This document shows, in pieces, positions 17,004 to 25,464 of a stretch of DNA of 64,000 nucleotides. A model generated the notes under the pieces. It was given only the letters and a program-made list of their open reading frames with translations, made no database searches and was not told where the DNA came from. A program made the translations under genes and the position numbers. The DNA is taken from NCBI RefSeq assembly GCF_000970305.1, contig NZ_CP009517.1, positions 4,154,001-4,218,000 on the forward strand, given 5' to 3'. The stretch is from Methanosarcina barkeri 3. GTDB lineage: Archaea; Halobacteriota; Methanosarcinia; Methanosarcinales; Methanosarcinaceae. Position 1 is the stretch's first letter; every line of letters begins with the position of its first letter.

Positions 17004-18059
17004 ATGAGAATTAAAATTTATTTTTTATTAGTGTTTATTTATCTATTTATTATAGGTACTGCCGAAGCAGCTACGCTCACAGTGAGCGAAAACGGTCAAG
17101 CGAACTATACAATGATTCAGGAAGCTATCAATAATGCAAATGATGGTGATACACTTCTTGTGTACAATGGAACCTTCTCAGAGAATGTAATTGTTAACAG
17201 ATCGGTGTCCATAAAATCCAATTCTGGTAATCCTGATGATACTATTGTTCAAGCTGCCAATCCCGAGGAACATATCTTTAATGTAACTAAAAATAACGTA
17301 ACGATTAGCGGCTTTAAAATTACTGGTGCTGAAAATTTTGTTAGATCCCCAGTTGCTGGCATACATCTCGAAGGAGTTAATAAGAACATTATTAGTAATA
17401 ATAAATTATCACAAAATGTAGTTGGAATAGATCTTCAGAATTCTCATAATAATGTGCTGGAAAACAATACTGCTTATGACAATGAGAGAGGCATTCGTTT
17501 TACAAATTCTAATAGCAATACTCTAATCAACAATGACGTTTTTAACAACCATTTTGGCATCTATTTTTGGGGCTCCAAAAATAATATTTTGAATCATAAT
17601 AATGCAAGTTCGAACGAAGAAGACGGTATCTGGATTGAAGATAACAGTAGTAACAACACAATAAATAATAATATGATCTCAAATAGCGATAGTGGCATTC
17701 TCCTTACTGAATCTAGCAGTAACAATACAATAGAAAGTAACAATGTAACTTCTAGCCTTGTAGGAATTCAAATAACTGACTCTAACAATAACACAGTGAA
17801 GGATAATTTTCTAACGAATAATAGCCGTACTGGAATTTCGATTATGAGAGATTCCAGCAACAATACTGTTAAAGATAATTTCTTGTCAAATAACAGTGAA
17901 GATATTTTAACGGAAAACTCTACTAATAACCAGATCTACAATAATGAAATTAAGGAAAGTGAGGTCCATAATGCAGATACTTCACAAGTGCCATTTACTG
18001 ATCCTCTATTGACAGTGATCATCATACTTGGAACATTTGCATTCATGAGAAAAAAGTAA
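17004..18059 (+). CDS. Secreted right-handed beta-helix (NosD-like) repeat protein
   Basis: 351 residues. Signal peptide to about residue 24 (...GTAEAATLTVSENGQ). The entry sequence ANYTMIQEAINNANDGDTLL, then GTFSENVIVNRSVSI, is typical of pectin-lyase-like/NosD proteins. About ten 22-24 residue PbH1-type repeats follow (NNTI.NN...SN..GI...), rich in Asn. The C-terminus has a membrane segment and positive end (LLTVIIILGTFAFMRKK), so it should be anchored outside by its tail. Ligand is probably carbohydrate or surface matrix, but this is inference. ATG with TTTGAGGCAATATT upstream. Converges with the M28 gene. Confidence 0.75.
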   Translation: MRIKIYFLLVFIYLFIIGTAEAATLTVSENGQANYTMIQEAINNANDGDTLLVYNGTFSENVIVNRSVSIKSNSGNPDDTIVQAANPEEHIFNVTKNNVTISGFKITGAENFVRSPVAGIHLEGVNKNIISNNKLSQNVVGIDLQNSHNNVLENNTAYDNERGIRFTNSNSNTLINNDVFNNHFGIYFWGSKNNILNHNNASSNEEDGIWIEDNSSNNTINNNMISNSDSGILLTESSSNNTIESNNVTSSLVGIQITDSNNNTVKDNFLTNNSRTGISIMRDSSNNTVKDNFLSNNSEDILTENSTNNQIYNNEIKESEVHNADTSQVPFTDPLLTVIIILGTFAFMRKK

Positions 18060-18174
18060 CTGTGAACAATTGTAATAATTAATATGAGTCTTTAGACACT
18101 TGTTCCACTTGCACCAGACATCTATTAAAAAAGACAATCATCACCCAATAGATCGTTTTAACCTGATCTCACTT

Positions 18175-19947
18175 TTATTTTTTTTCATCTTTAGAGCCTT
18201 TTAGATTCAATAATTTTCTTTTTATCAACTTCCCATAAAATGCAAAAACAACCAAACTTGCAAATACACCTGAGATGAAGATAAGTGGATTTTTACGATC
18301 AGCAATCGGGTTATCTACTTGAATTCGTTCCATAGAATATTTTCTAAAATCAGAAATTCGATTCTCCACAAACACAGTTCCATTTTCATTTTCTGACCAT
18401 ATTTTTAGGTTATGACTTCCTGGAGTAAGAATCAAGAGATTCCCTGAATACAGAGGCCCAAAATTATCCAGACAAAAATAAAGAGTTTTATTTGAGTCCA
18501 CAAAATTTTTTGGGTACCCAATTATATAATTACCACAGTATTTTTCTTCCTGACCTGGAAGCTCAAAACTCCTGTTTTGCTTTTCCTCATTTACAGTGTT
18601 TATGCTATCAGAGCCTCTGTTTCCATAAAAGTCGGTTGCCGTAACTTTGATAGTATGTTTTCCTTCAGGAAGTGAAAAGTTCCTGCCCGATTGGAGATTT
18701 CCCAGGCTCTGGTTGTCGAAGAAGATGTCAATAGTGGCCTCTGGGTCTGATACAGTATAGAGGAGTTCAAATGAGACTCCGGATACCTCTGAATTGGAAA
18801 TATTAACAAATGGAGCCTGATTCTCGTCAGGACTAGCCAGACAGATAAGACTTTTGGCAGTCAGAACACTTGCATTCCTGACGATCGAAAAGTCGATATT
18901 GTCAACTGTGTCACTTAACTTGTGGAAGTTTCTATCGTTATGATGGCAAATTGCTACTGCAGGAATATCGCTTTCCCAGAAGATTTCATGATCTCCTCCG
19001 ATTAAAGGTTGAATAAAGTTTGAATAATCCGGAACTAAAGACTGAATTCTGATTCCTGAGTTTTTTGCTTCGTTTTCAAAAATAGCTTTAAGCCAGGTAT
19101 GCTGGGGAAGGTAGTCTACGTAGAGAGGCTCGTTTCCTATAGAATCCACATTAATAACTGCAACGATATCATTTTTCAACTCAGGATGGGCTTCAATCCA
19201 GGCCTGGCTGCCGAGAAGATTGTATTCTTCCCCGGAAAAAGCAATGAAATATATTGTTCTGTCAAATGATTCATTCTGCAAGACCCTTGAAAGTTCAAGC
19301 ATGCAGGCAACTCCTCCGGCATTGTCATCCGCTCCGGTTCCGTTGGCCGATTCACAAACATAGGTGTCGGACCAGACTGGCCAGAGATAGGGCTTCCTCA
19401 TCTCAGAATCAAAAATATCCTTCAAACCTGCTTCTGGAGGTACAATTATTCTTGAATCATAATGCGCAGTTACGAGAATAATTTCGTCTTTAAGAGCTTT
19501 TCCCTCTTTAATCCCCATTACGTTTGTGCCGCTTACGTTCCAGTAATTGAAGTCTCGTGTACGTACCCTCGCGGAAAAATTTTCCGGAGAAACCCGCAGG
19601 CCTGCTTTTTCCATTTCATCTTTTATAAATAGGGAAGCTTCAGCAGCATTTTTACTTCCAATTTTTCGTTCTCCAAAAGAAGATATAATTCGGGTTGAGT
19701 TTTCAAGTCTGGTTTGAGAAACATCAAAAGATATAGATGTATTGTTATGTTGCATTTCGGAATCAAAATTGTGGGCCGCCAGGGTGTCTACATTCTTGTT
19801 AACTGGTCCGATTTTAGTATTAAATGACGGTGTTATTGTATAGTTGCTTGATGATTCTCTTTCGTCTAAATTTTCAACTGTTGCTGCCGCAAAGGAAGAT
19901 AGAAAAAGCAAAGTTGCCAATGTAATGAAAAGTATCCTGCTTGACAT
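18175..19947 (-). CDS. Secreted, membrane-anchored M28 family zinc peptidase
   Basis: 590 residues. Signal peptide MSSRILFITLATLLFLSSFA. The M28 domain (about 85-370) shows all co-catalytic zinc ligands: His in VTAHYDSR, Asp in TGADDNAGG, Glu pair in SGEEYNLLGS, Asp in VDSIGNE and the late His in FHKLSDTVD. A C-terminal region has beta-sandwich character (VSDPEATIDIFF, then LPEGKHTIKVTATD) and ends in a membrane helix and a Lys-rich tail. M28 enzymes are aminopeptidases or carboxypeptidases; which one is not decided here. Its first 60 residues resemble the small secreted protein remnants and its upstream DNA is copy 3 of the divergent promoter region. Confidence 0.85.
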   Translation of the reverse strand: MSSRILFITLATLLFLSSFAAATVENLDERESSSNYTITPSFNTKIGPVNKNVDTLAAHNFDSEMQHNNTSISFDVSQTRLENSTRIISSFGERKIGSKNAAEASLFIKDEMEKAGLRVSPENFSARVRTRDFNYWNVSGTNVMGIKEGKALKDEIILVTAHYDSRIIVPPEAGLKDIFDSEMRKPYLWPVWSDTYVCESANGTGADDNAGGVACMLELSRVLQNESFDRTIYFIAFSGEEYNLLGSQAWIEAHPELKNDIVAVINVDSIGNEPLYVDYLPQHTWLKAIFENEAKNSGIRIQSLVPDYSNFIQPLIGGDHEIFWESDIPAVAICHHNDRNFHKLSDTVDNIDFSIVRNASVLTAKSLICLASPDENQAPFVNISNSEVSGVSFELLYTVSDPEATIDIFFDNQSLGNLQSGRNFSLPEGKHTIKVTATDFYGNRGSDSINTVNEEKQNRSFELPGQEEKYCGNYIIGYPKNFVDSNKTLYFCLDNFGPLYSGNLLILTPGSHNLKIWSENENGTVFVENRISDFRKYSMERIQVDNPIADRKNPLIFISGVFASLVVFAFYGKLIKRKLLNLKGSKDEKK

Positions 19948-20145
19948 TGTTAATTCTCAGATAACACGTATCAAAAGAGTTTACTTAAATTTTATGGCAA
20001 AATAGTCCAATTATCAGCGCAATAGCTTTGTAAATCTTGAAAGGAACTCAAATTTAGATTGATTATACTTTAGTTGGATGATTTGGTCACAAATTAGTTA
20101 TATAAGTAAGTTCCTGGGAAAAAAACATTAAAAATGATGTTTGAT
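19948..20145. promoter_or_regulatory. Divergent promoter region, copy 3, with TTTGGTCACAAA motif
   Basis: Matches the regions at 10609 and 14769. TTTGGTCACAAA is at 20082-20093, followed by TAGTTATATAAG. On the left it serves the M28 gene; on the right the expected secreted protein gene is missing. Confidence 0.5.
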
Positions 20146-20246
20146 GGTGCTCAAATCCCTCTGGAAGGTTTATTCGAACTCTAATTGTCTGGAAGCAGAA
20201 AAAACTTGTTTTAGTATGCTTAAAACGTTCTTGGTTCTGCCTTTGG
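20146..20246 (+). promoter_or_regulatory. Decayed 5' leader, copy 5, without a gene
   Basis: Contains the conserved CTCTGGAAGGTTTATTCGAA loop. The outer stem is damaged (GGAAGCAG against CTGCCTTT), while the inner hairpin has changed on both sides and still pairs (GTTTT...AAAAC). Only short open frames follow before the convergent glutamate synthase operon. Confidence 0.5.
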
Positions 20247-20314
20247 AAAAATAGAAAGAAAAAAAGATGGAGTATAACTCCATTCAAATCTGTTTTGAAG
20301 TAATTATTCCGGTT

Positions 20315-21349
20315 TTACTCCGGTTTTCTTTTAAGCTTTTTCTTAGCAAGTTTTTCAATTATCCCGGTATCGACTTCTCCACCTATACTCAATTTCTTGT
20401 TAGCAACTGCGCTTTCAAGAACGTGTTGTCCTACAAGAGTGCGGACAACAAGAGTGGTGTAGCCGTCAGGGCTTCCAACCGCACCGGCTGAGATGTCAGC
20501 TTCAAGGGCTGTAAAGTCCGTGCAGACGCTGCAGCCTGGGCGGACAGTGTCCTCAAGTTCGGTAAGGGGAATTACATACTGCATTCCGTCATTGAGGGTG
20601 ATTTCGAGCTTGCCTTTAACGTCAATACGGCAGACCTTCATGGGTTCGAGAGCATACTCACTTTTTAGCTTGCCTGCAACAAGTTTTTCATAATCGAAAC
20701 TTTCCGTGCAGAAAAGCCCCATGATGAAGCGAATGGACTTTTTGTATGGGCCCACAAGCTGGTGGTCGGTCTCAAGCATTTTACGAACTGCCTGGACAAC
20801 GCATGGAACTCCGACGACTGCAATGTTCCTGTACTTCCTGTTTACAACTGCTTCCTTAAGAGAAGAAACAAGAGGAACCCACCAGTTATAACGGCTTCCT
20901 GCCTGGCCGATAAGAGCTTCACTCTTGGTTATTACCATAGAGTGCGGCTTGAGGGTCCAGGGATCCTCTGTGACCGTAACTACAGCATCTACAAGACCTG
21001 TATCAAGGGCGTTTGCAAGAATTGCTGTTACTGCTCCTCCACTCTGCTTTTTCGGGATATTAAACTCGGCTTTTCCGGTAGTAATTTCCAGATAGTCTCC
21101 GAGCAAGCTTGAGGGCTGTTCTTCAAGTCTCGGACAAACTTCGTAACAGGCTCCGCAGGAAACATCGTCAACAGCGGCTTTACAATAGTTATTACTCTTC
21201 GGATGTGTTGAATCGCCGCCTGTTTCGAAGTACAGGGCGTCAGCAGGGCAGACTGCAATGCAGGCCCCACAGCCTGAGCAAAGGCCTTCGTCCCAGACTT
21301 TTGACTTAAGGTCAAGGTAACTTTTGCTGATTGGTTTCTGTTCTGCCAT
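20315..21349 (-). CDS. FrhB/FdhB-type coenzyme F420 subunit of glutamate synthase
   Basis: 344 residues. Two 4Fe-4S sites at the N-terminus (CSGCGACIAVCP at about 21-32 and CGACYEVCP at about 65-73), then the FrhB family domain that binds FAD and exchanges hydride with F420 (SGGAVTAILANALDTGLVDA, GVPCVVQAVRKML, GLFCTESFDYEKL, CSVCTDFTALEADISAGAVG). It is the last gene of the glutamate synthase operon, 6 bases after the GXGXG subunit, with GGGAGTGATC as ribosome binding site. The likely role is to feed F420H2 electrons to the synthase in place of NADPH or ferredoxin. This link rests on context plus family. Confidence 0.8.
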   Translation of the reverse strand: MAEQKPISKSYLDLKSKVWDEGLCSGCGACIAVCPADALYFETGGDSTHPKSNNYCKAAVDDVSCGACYEVCPRLEEQPSSLLGDYLEITTGKAEFNIPKKQSGGAVTAILANALDTGLVDAVVTVTEDPWTLKPHSMVITKSEALIGQAGSRYNWWVPLVSSLKEAVVNRKYRNIAVVGVPCVVQAVRKMLETDHQLVGPYKKSIRFIMGLFCTESFDYEKLVAGKLKSEYALEPMKVCRIDVKGKLEITLNDGMQYVIPLTELEDTVRPGCSVCTDFTALEADISAGAVGSPDGYTTLVVRTLVGQHVLESAVANKKLSIGGEVDTGIIEKLAKKKLKRKPE

Positions 21350-21355
21350 TTATGA

Positions 21356-22099
21356 TCACTCCCATACGTATTTACTTGCAAAAGGACGGCTGCTTACAGG
21401 TCCGATCTTCGTGTAGTTGGTGTCCAGGAACTCTGCGGCGTCATACCCGAACTGCTCGCAAAAACTCTTTATAATTGGGGCAATGCGTTCAAGATCACTT
21501 TCGGTAAACTTGAATTTTTTAGCTCCTCCCCCAAGTAAGAAATCGTCAACTTCTCCACGAATGATAATTTCCCCACCGTGGATTCCGCTTCCGATACCCC
21601 TGTCTGTCATGGCTTTATCCTTGCCAATACCGAGCACGAGCACCAGGCCACCTGCCATATACTCACCTAGGAAGGAGTGGGCTGTGCCGCCTACAACAAG
21701 TATAGGTCTGGCTTCCACTTCATACTGTTTCATGTGGATGCCGCCACGATAGCCAATATTATTCTTAATGAAGACTTTTCCTCCTCGCATGCTGTGGGCA
21801 ACTGCGTCTCCTGCACTTCCGTGAATCACGAGCATCCCTTTATCCATTGTGTTGCCTGGAGCATGTTCAGCATTCCCATGTACAATGCATGTAGGCCCGC
21901 TCATGAACATTCCCAGGTCTCCTCCTGGAACCCCATTAACTATAATGCGGACATTGCCTCTAAGCCCATCTCCTATAAAACGCTGCCCTAGTACGTTATC
22001 GAGTATGATTTCCTCTGCTCCGTCCGCAACCGCAGCCCTGATTTTCTGGTTTAAGGGGGTGTAGTGCATACCTCTTGAATCAATTTTTACCGTCTTCAT
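21356..22099 (-). CDS. Glutamate synthase GXGXG-domain subunit
   Basis: 247 residues forming the right-handed beta-helix that is the C-terminal domain of classical GltB. Repeated GxxxG/GxGxG motifs are visible (GLRGNVRIIVNGVPGGDLGM, GNAEHAPGNTMDKGMLVIHG, SAGDAVAHSMRGGKVFIKNN, GGLVLVLGIG). It is thought to hold the other domains and the ammonia channel together. It follows the FMN subunit after 5 bases. In archaea the GltB domains are often separate genes as here. Confidence 0.85.
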   Translation of the reverse strand: MKTVKIDSRGMHYTPLNQKIRAAVADGAEEIILDNVLGQRFIGDGLRGNVRIIVNGVPGGDLGMFMSGPTCIVHGNAEHAPGNTMDKGMLVIHGSAGDAVAHSMRGGKVFIKNNIGYRGGIHMKQYEVEARPILVVGGTAHSFLGEYMAGGLVLVLGIGKDKAMTDRGIGSGIHGGEIIIRGEVDDFLLGGGAKKFKFTESDLERIAPIIKSFCEQFGYDAAEFLDTNYTKIGPVSSRPFASKYVWE

Positions 22100-22104
22100 T
22101 TAAA

Positions 22105-23616
22105 TCAGGCCCCCGCTGGCAGTACATCAAGGATATTAAGCATTTTTTCATCCAGCATATACCCACGCAAGCGGTCTCTATTGCCGCGCAGACTTTCTAT
22201 ACTGTTAATCCCTGCAGCACCCATAAGCTCACTGAGTTCGTCAGTCCAACCCTGAATAAGATTTGAGACCTGAACTGCTCCTCTCTCAGGATCAAGCCTG
22301 CTCACAAGCTCTGGACGCTGGGTAGCAATACCCCACGGGCAAAGGTTTCTATAACAATTGCCGCAAACCCGACAGCCCAGAGCAACAAGGGCAGCAGTCC
22401 CGATATTAACAGCATCTGCTCCGAGAGCAATTGACTTTGCAAGGTCTGCACTGCTCCTTATCCCGCCACTTGCAATAATTGAGATCTCGTTTCTTACTCC
22501 CTGTTCTCTGAGTTTCTGATCAACGCTTGCAATTGCAATTTCAATCGGAATTCCCACATTATCCCTGAAGACCTTGGGAGCTGCTCCGGTTCCACCACGG
22601 AATCCGTCAATTACTACCGCATCTGCAGAAGAGCGAGCAATACCAGCAGCAATTGGAGCTACGTTATGCACAGCTGCAATCTTAACGAAGACAGGTTTCT
22701 TCCATTCGGTTGCTTCTTTCAGGCTTCTAATGAGCTGAACAAGGTCTTCAATACTGTAAATATCATGATGAGGTGCCGGACTAATTGCATCACTGCCAAT
22801 AGGGATCATGCGAGCCTTTGAGACTTCTTCACTTACTTTCTCTCCAGGCAGATGTCCACCTATACCCGGTTTTGCTCCCTGACCGATCTTGATCTCAATG
22901 GCAGCACCTCTTTCAAGATAATCGATGTTTACACCAAACCGGCCTGATGCAACCTGGACAATCATGTGGTCCTGATAAGGATAGAGAGCTTCGTGGAGCC
23001 CTCCCTCTCCTGTTCCCATATAAGTCCCGAGCTCTGTTACGGCCTTTGCCATGCTAAGCTGAGAGTTCAGGCTTATAGCTCCGAAACTCATGTGGCCGAT
23101 CATAATAGGGGTATTAAGCTTAAGATTTGGGGCAATCTTTGTTTCTAGCTCTACGTCACCACTTTCGGTCTTTCTGAACTTGAGTTTGGAAGGTTTCTTT
23201 CCAATGTAAGTCCTGAGTTCCATTGGTTCTCTCAGGGGGTCAATACTAGGGTTTGTAACCTGGCAGGCGTCAAGAAGAAGGTGGTCATAGACAACTGGCA
23301 AATCACTGGCATTTCCCATTCCTGAAAGGATAATCTTTCCACTGCGAGCCTGTTTAATAATGTCCTCTCTGACTTCTCTGGACCAGAGGGGGTGGCTGCG
23401 GTAGTCTACAGGTTTCTCTGTAAGCGTGATTGCATCTCTTGGGCACATGGCAACACAGCGAAGGCAGCCTGTACATTTCCTGGATTCTATGAGGATTTTG
23501 TCGCCTTCTCTCCTGTACACGCCGTATGAACAGTTTTCAATACAACGCCCACAGTCCATGCACTGGTCGCGGTCAATGCTGACCTTAAATTTTGGGGGCA
23601 CACTTCCGAGCGTCAT
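22105..23616 (-). CDS. gltB: Glutamate synthase FMN/iron-sulfur catalytic subunit
   Basis: 503 residues. Two ferredoxin-type clusters come first (CMDCGRCIENCSYGVY at about 19-34, CTGCLRCVAMCPRDAI at about 48-63). The FMN-binding TIM barrel follows: GHMSFGAISLNSQLSMAKAV, GQGAKPGIGGHLPGEKVSEE, the phosphate-binding FRGGTGAAPKVFRD, GGIRSSADLAKSIALGADAV and the 3Fe-4S cysteines CRVCGNCYRNLCPWG. It makes glutamate from 2-oxoglutarate and glutamine-derived ammonia. It overlaps the amidotransferase gene by 4 bases (ATGA), implying coupled translation. Confidence 0.9.
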   Translation of the reverse strand: MTLGSVPPKFKVSIDRDQCMDCGRCIENCSYGVYRREGDKILIESRKCTGCLRCVAMCPRDAITLTEKPVDYRSHPLWSREVREDIIKQARSGKIILSGMGNASDLPVVYDHLLLDACQVTNPSIDPLREPMELRTYIGKKPSKLKFRKTESGDVELETKIAPNLKLNTPIMIGHMSFGAISLNSQLSMAKAVTELGTYMGTGEGGLHEALYPYQDHMIVQVASGRFGVNIDYLERGAAIEIKIGQGAKPGIGGHLPGEKVSEEVSKARMIPIGSDAISPAPHHDIYSIEDLVQLIRSLKEATEWKKPVFVKIAAVHNVAPIAAGIARSSADAVVIDGFRGGTGAAPKVFRDNVGIPIEIAIASVDQKLREQGVRNEISIIASGGIRSSADLAKSIALGADAVNIGTAALVALGCRVCGNCYRNLCPWGIATQRPELVSRLDPERGAVQVSNLIQGWTDELSELMGAAGINSIESLRGNRDRLRGYMLDEKMLNILDVLPAGA

Positions 23617-24665
23617 TCAATAAACCTCCCTATAATTGGTTCTCCTGCCCTGGGAGTGTATACATTCTTAACTTCTGGATCAAGTACTCTTATTGCAGCT
23701 TCTTCACTGGATATATAGAGCCGGTTTCCATTTTCACCAACTACCAGAGGACGCAGTTTAATCCTGTCAGTAAAACCAACAATACCATTCTCGGTCCCGA
23801 CTACGATTGCAAATGGTCCATTCATGAGGGCAGATCCATAGGTAAGGCGAACTGCCCTGTTCAACTCTGCTTCTTTCGCAGGCATCCGGTCAATATCATC
23901 CCAGAAAGGTGGAGCAAGAGCCTTGACAACCATTTCATAAGAAAGATCATGCTGCCTTCCAAGCAGGTCAAATAGATAGGCTACAACTTCGGTATCGGTA
24001 AGTGCAGTGCATTTGTATCCGTATCCCTCAACATAGCGCTGGTTTGTACCATATGAGGTAATTTCTCCGTTATGTACTACTGACCAATTAAGCAGGTTGA
24101 AAGGATGAGCACCTCCCCACCAGCCCGGAGAATTTGTGGGATAACGGTTGTGGCCAAGCCAGATATATCCCTTGTAATCTTCAATTCTGTAAAAGTTTGC
24201 CACATCTTCAGGCCAACCGGAAGCTTTGAAGACTCCCATATTTTTCCCGGAAGAAAAGATTGTAGCCCCTTTTACATTAGCATTTACTTCCATGACTATG
24301 TAAGTAACAACATCTTTTTCAGAAGCCGCTTTCCCTGACATCAGGTCTTCTGAAGGCTTAAAGAAATATCTCCAGGGAGTATGTACTTTCTTTATGCCAG
24401 GTTGTGGGGTGGTCGGGATTTCTTCCTGGTGAACAATTTCTCCCAATTGCTGGAGGAGTTCATCTACCTTCTTTTTGGGTTCGCCTAGATTGTCAAAGAA
24501 AACATGAAGAGCATAGTAGTCTGCATAATCAGGATAAATTCCATATGCAGCATAGCCTGCCCCGTCTCCACTGCCTCTTTCATTCATGAGACTGAGGGCG
24601 GCTTTTATGCTCGACCCGTCCATTCTGGACTTTGTTCGGTCTATAAAGCCTATTATTCCACACAT
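23613..24665 (-). CDS. Glutamate synthase glutamine amidotransferase subunit (class II)
   Basis: 350 residues from ATG at 24665. An open frame extends 25 codons further, but class II amidotransferases need Cys directly after the initiator, and MCGIIGFIDR begins here, with GAGTGATC upstream. Active-site features: Cys2, GHNRYPTNSPG (Arg), VVHNGEITSYG (Asn/Gly) and TALTDTEVVAY (Asp). It releases ammonia from glutamine for the FMN subunit. First gene of the four-gene operon; its promoter, with a nitrogen-type palindrome, is at 24939-24972. Confidence 0.9.
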   Translation of the reverse strand: MCGIIGFIDRTKSRMDGSSIKAALSLMNERGSGDGAGYAAYGIYPDYADYYALHVFFDNLGEPKKKVDELLQQLGEIVHQEEIPTTPQPGIKKVHTPWRYFFKPSEDLMSGKAASEKDVVTYIVMEVNANVKGATIFSSGKNMGVFKASGWPEDVANFYRIEDYKGYIWLGHNRYPTNSPGWWGGAHPFNLLNWSVVHNGEITSYGTNQRYVEGYGYKCTALTDTEVVAYLFDLLGRQHDLSYEMVVKALAPPFWDDIDRMPAKEAELNRAVRLTYGSALMNGPFAIVVGTENGIVGFTDRIKLRPLVVGENGNRLYISSEEAAIRVLDPEVKNVYTPRAGEPIIGRFIE

Positions 24666-24938
24666 TTTGATCACTCTAAAAATGGATAGGAATGAATGTA
24701 ATATATTCTCAATAATTTCTAAATTATTTCCGTGGCTCATTTTTGAGAATTAGTTCAAAAAACTTGCCAGCTGAAAAACTGGGTTTCAGGGGTGACTTGT
24801 CATCAATTTCGTAATTTATGGATCTTTAACTAAGTTTGTTTCATGTGAATTATTTAATTAATGTGATTATATCGCAACGTTTCCACATATGGTTCTACTT
24901 ATCGTCATACATCGAGAGGGTCACCACTAAGGGAAGTA

Positions 24939-24972
24939 AGTAATTTAGTACCTATTTGACAATATATATATG
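24939..24972 (-). promoter_or_regulatory. Promoter of the glutamate synthase operon with NrpR-like operator
   Basis: On the minus strand a TATA element (CATATATATATTG, 24960-24972) is followed after 7-8 bases by GGTA-CTAAAT-TACT (24939-24952), one base short of the palindrome GGTA-N6-TACC. glnA has the same arrangement at 26837-26870. This pattern is what I recall as the Methanosarcina NrpR operator. Confidence 0.6.
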
Positions 24973-25341
24973 TTTCTTTTTCCGGTTAAAAGTTTTTAAG
25001 TTAATGCCGCAAAGCACAACGGTTTAACCTTTTAATTTTCGCTAACTTCTATTTTTATCTTATAACCCTCTATATTCTTATCTAAAAATATCTTTTTTAA
25101 TAGACTGCCACACTATTGCCTTTAGGGCTTCAGTGCCATTTATTTATTGGGCAAATCTTAATAAATTTATTAAAACAGAATGATGTTCTTGAAGAATAGG
25201 ATTTTTTAGAAGGGAAGCATTTTTATATTAATATTCATTTCAGGCAATAGTCTTGAAAAATATTAAAAAATTTAGTATTTTCTGACGAATACGTTCAGTA
25301 AAAAAATAGTTTATTAGTTAAGGGATTATTTTTTAAAATGA

Positions 25342-25368
25342 AGACACACTTCTCGAAGGAGTGTGTCT
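25342..25368 (-). terminator. Strong hairpin downstream of glnA
   Basis: AGACACACT (25342-25350) pairs perfectly with AGTGTGTCT (25360-25368) around 9 bases. It lies about 95 bases past the glnA stop. The rest of the 800-base gap 24666-25464 has the gltB promoter and AT-rich DNA, with no gene seen. Confidence 0.5.
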
Positions 25369-25464
25369 CTTCAAACAAACTTTTAATTTTGCCATAATTT
25401 TGTCATAATTTTACTACATCAAATTTTTTCAGTACCCACATGAGTTTCAGGACTTCTGGCATGC

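Noticed and set aside
20267-20491. Gene behind leader copy 5
   Set aside because: The frame runs antisense into the FrhB-type gene and has no signal peptide like the other cassette genes.
23613-24740. Longer amidotransferase start at 24740
   Set aside because: Class II amidotransferases need Cys after the initiator Met; MCGIIGF begins at 24665.
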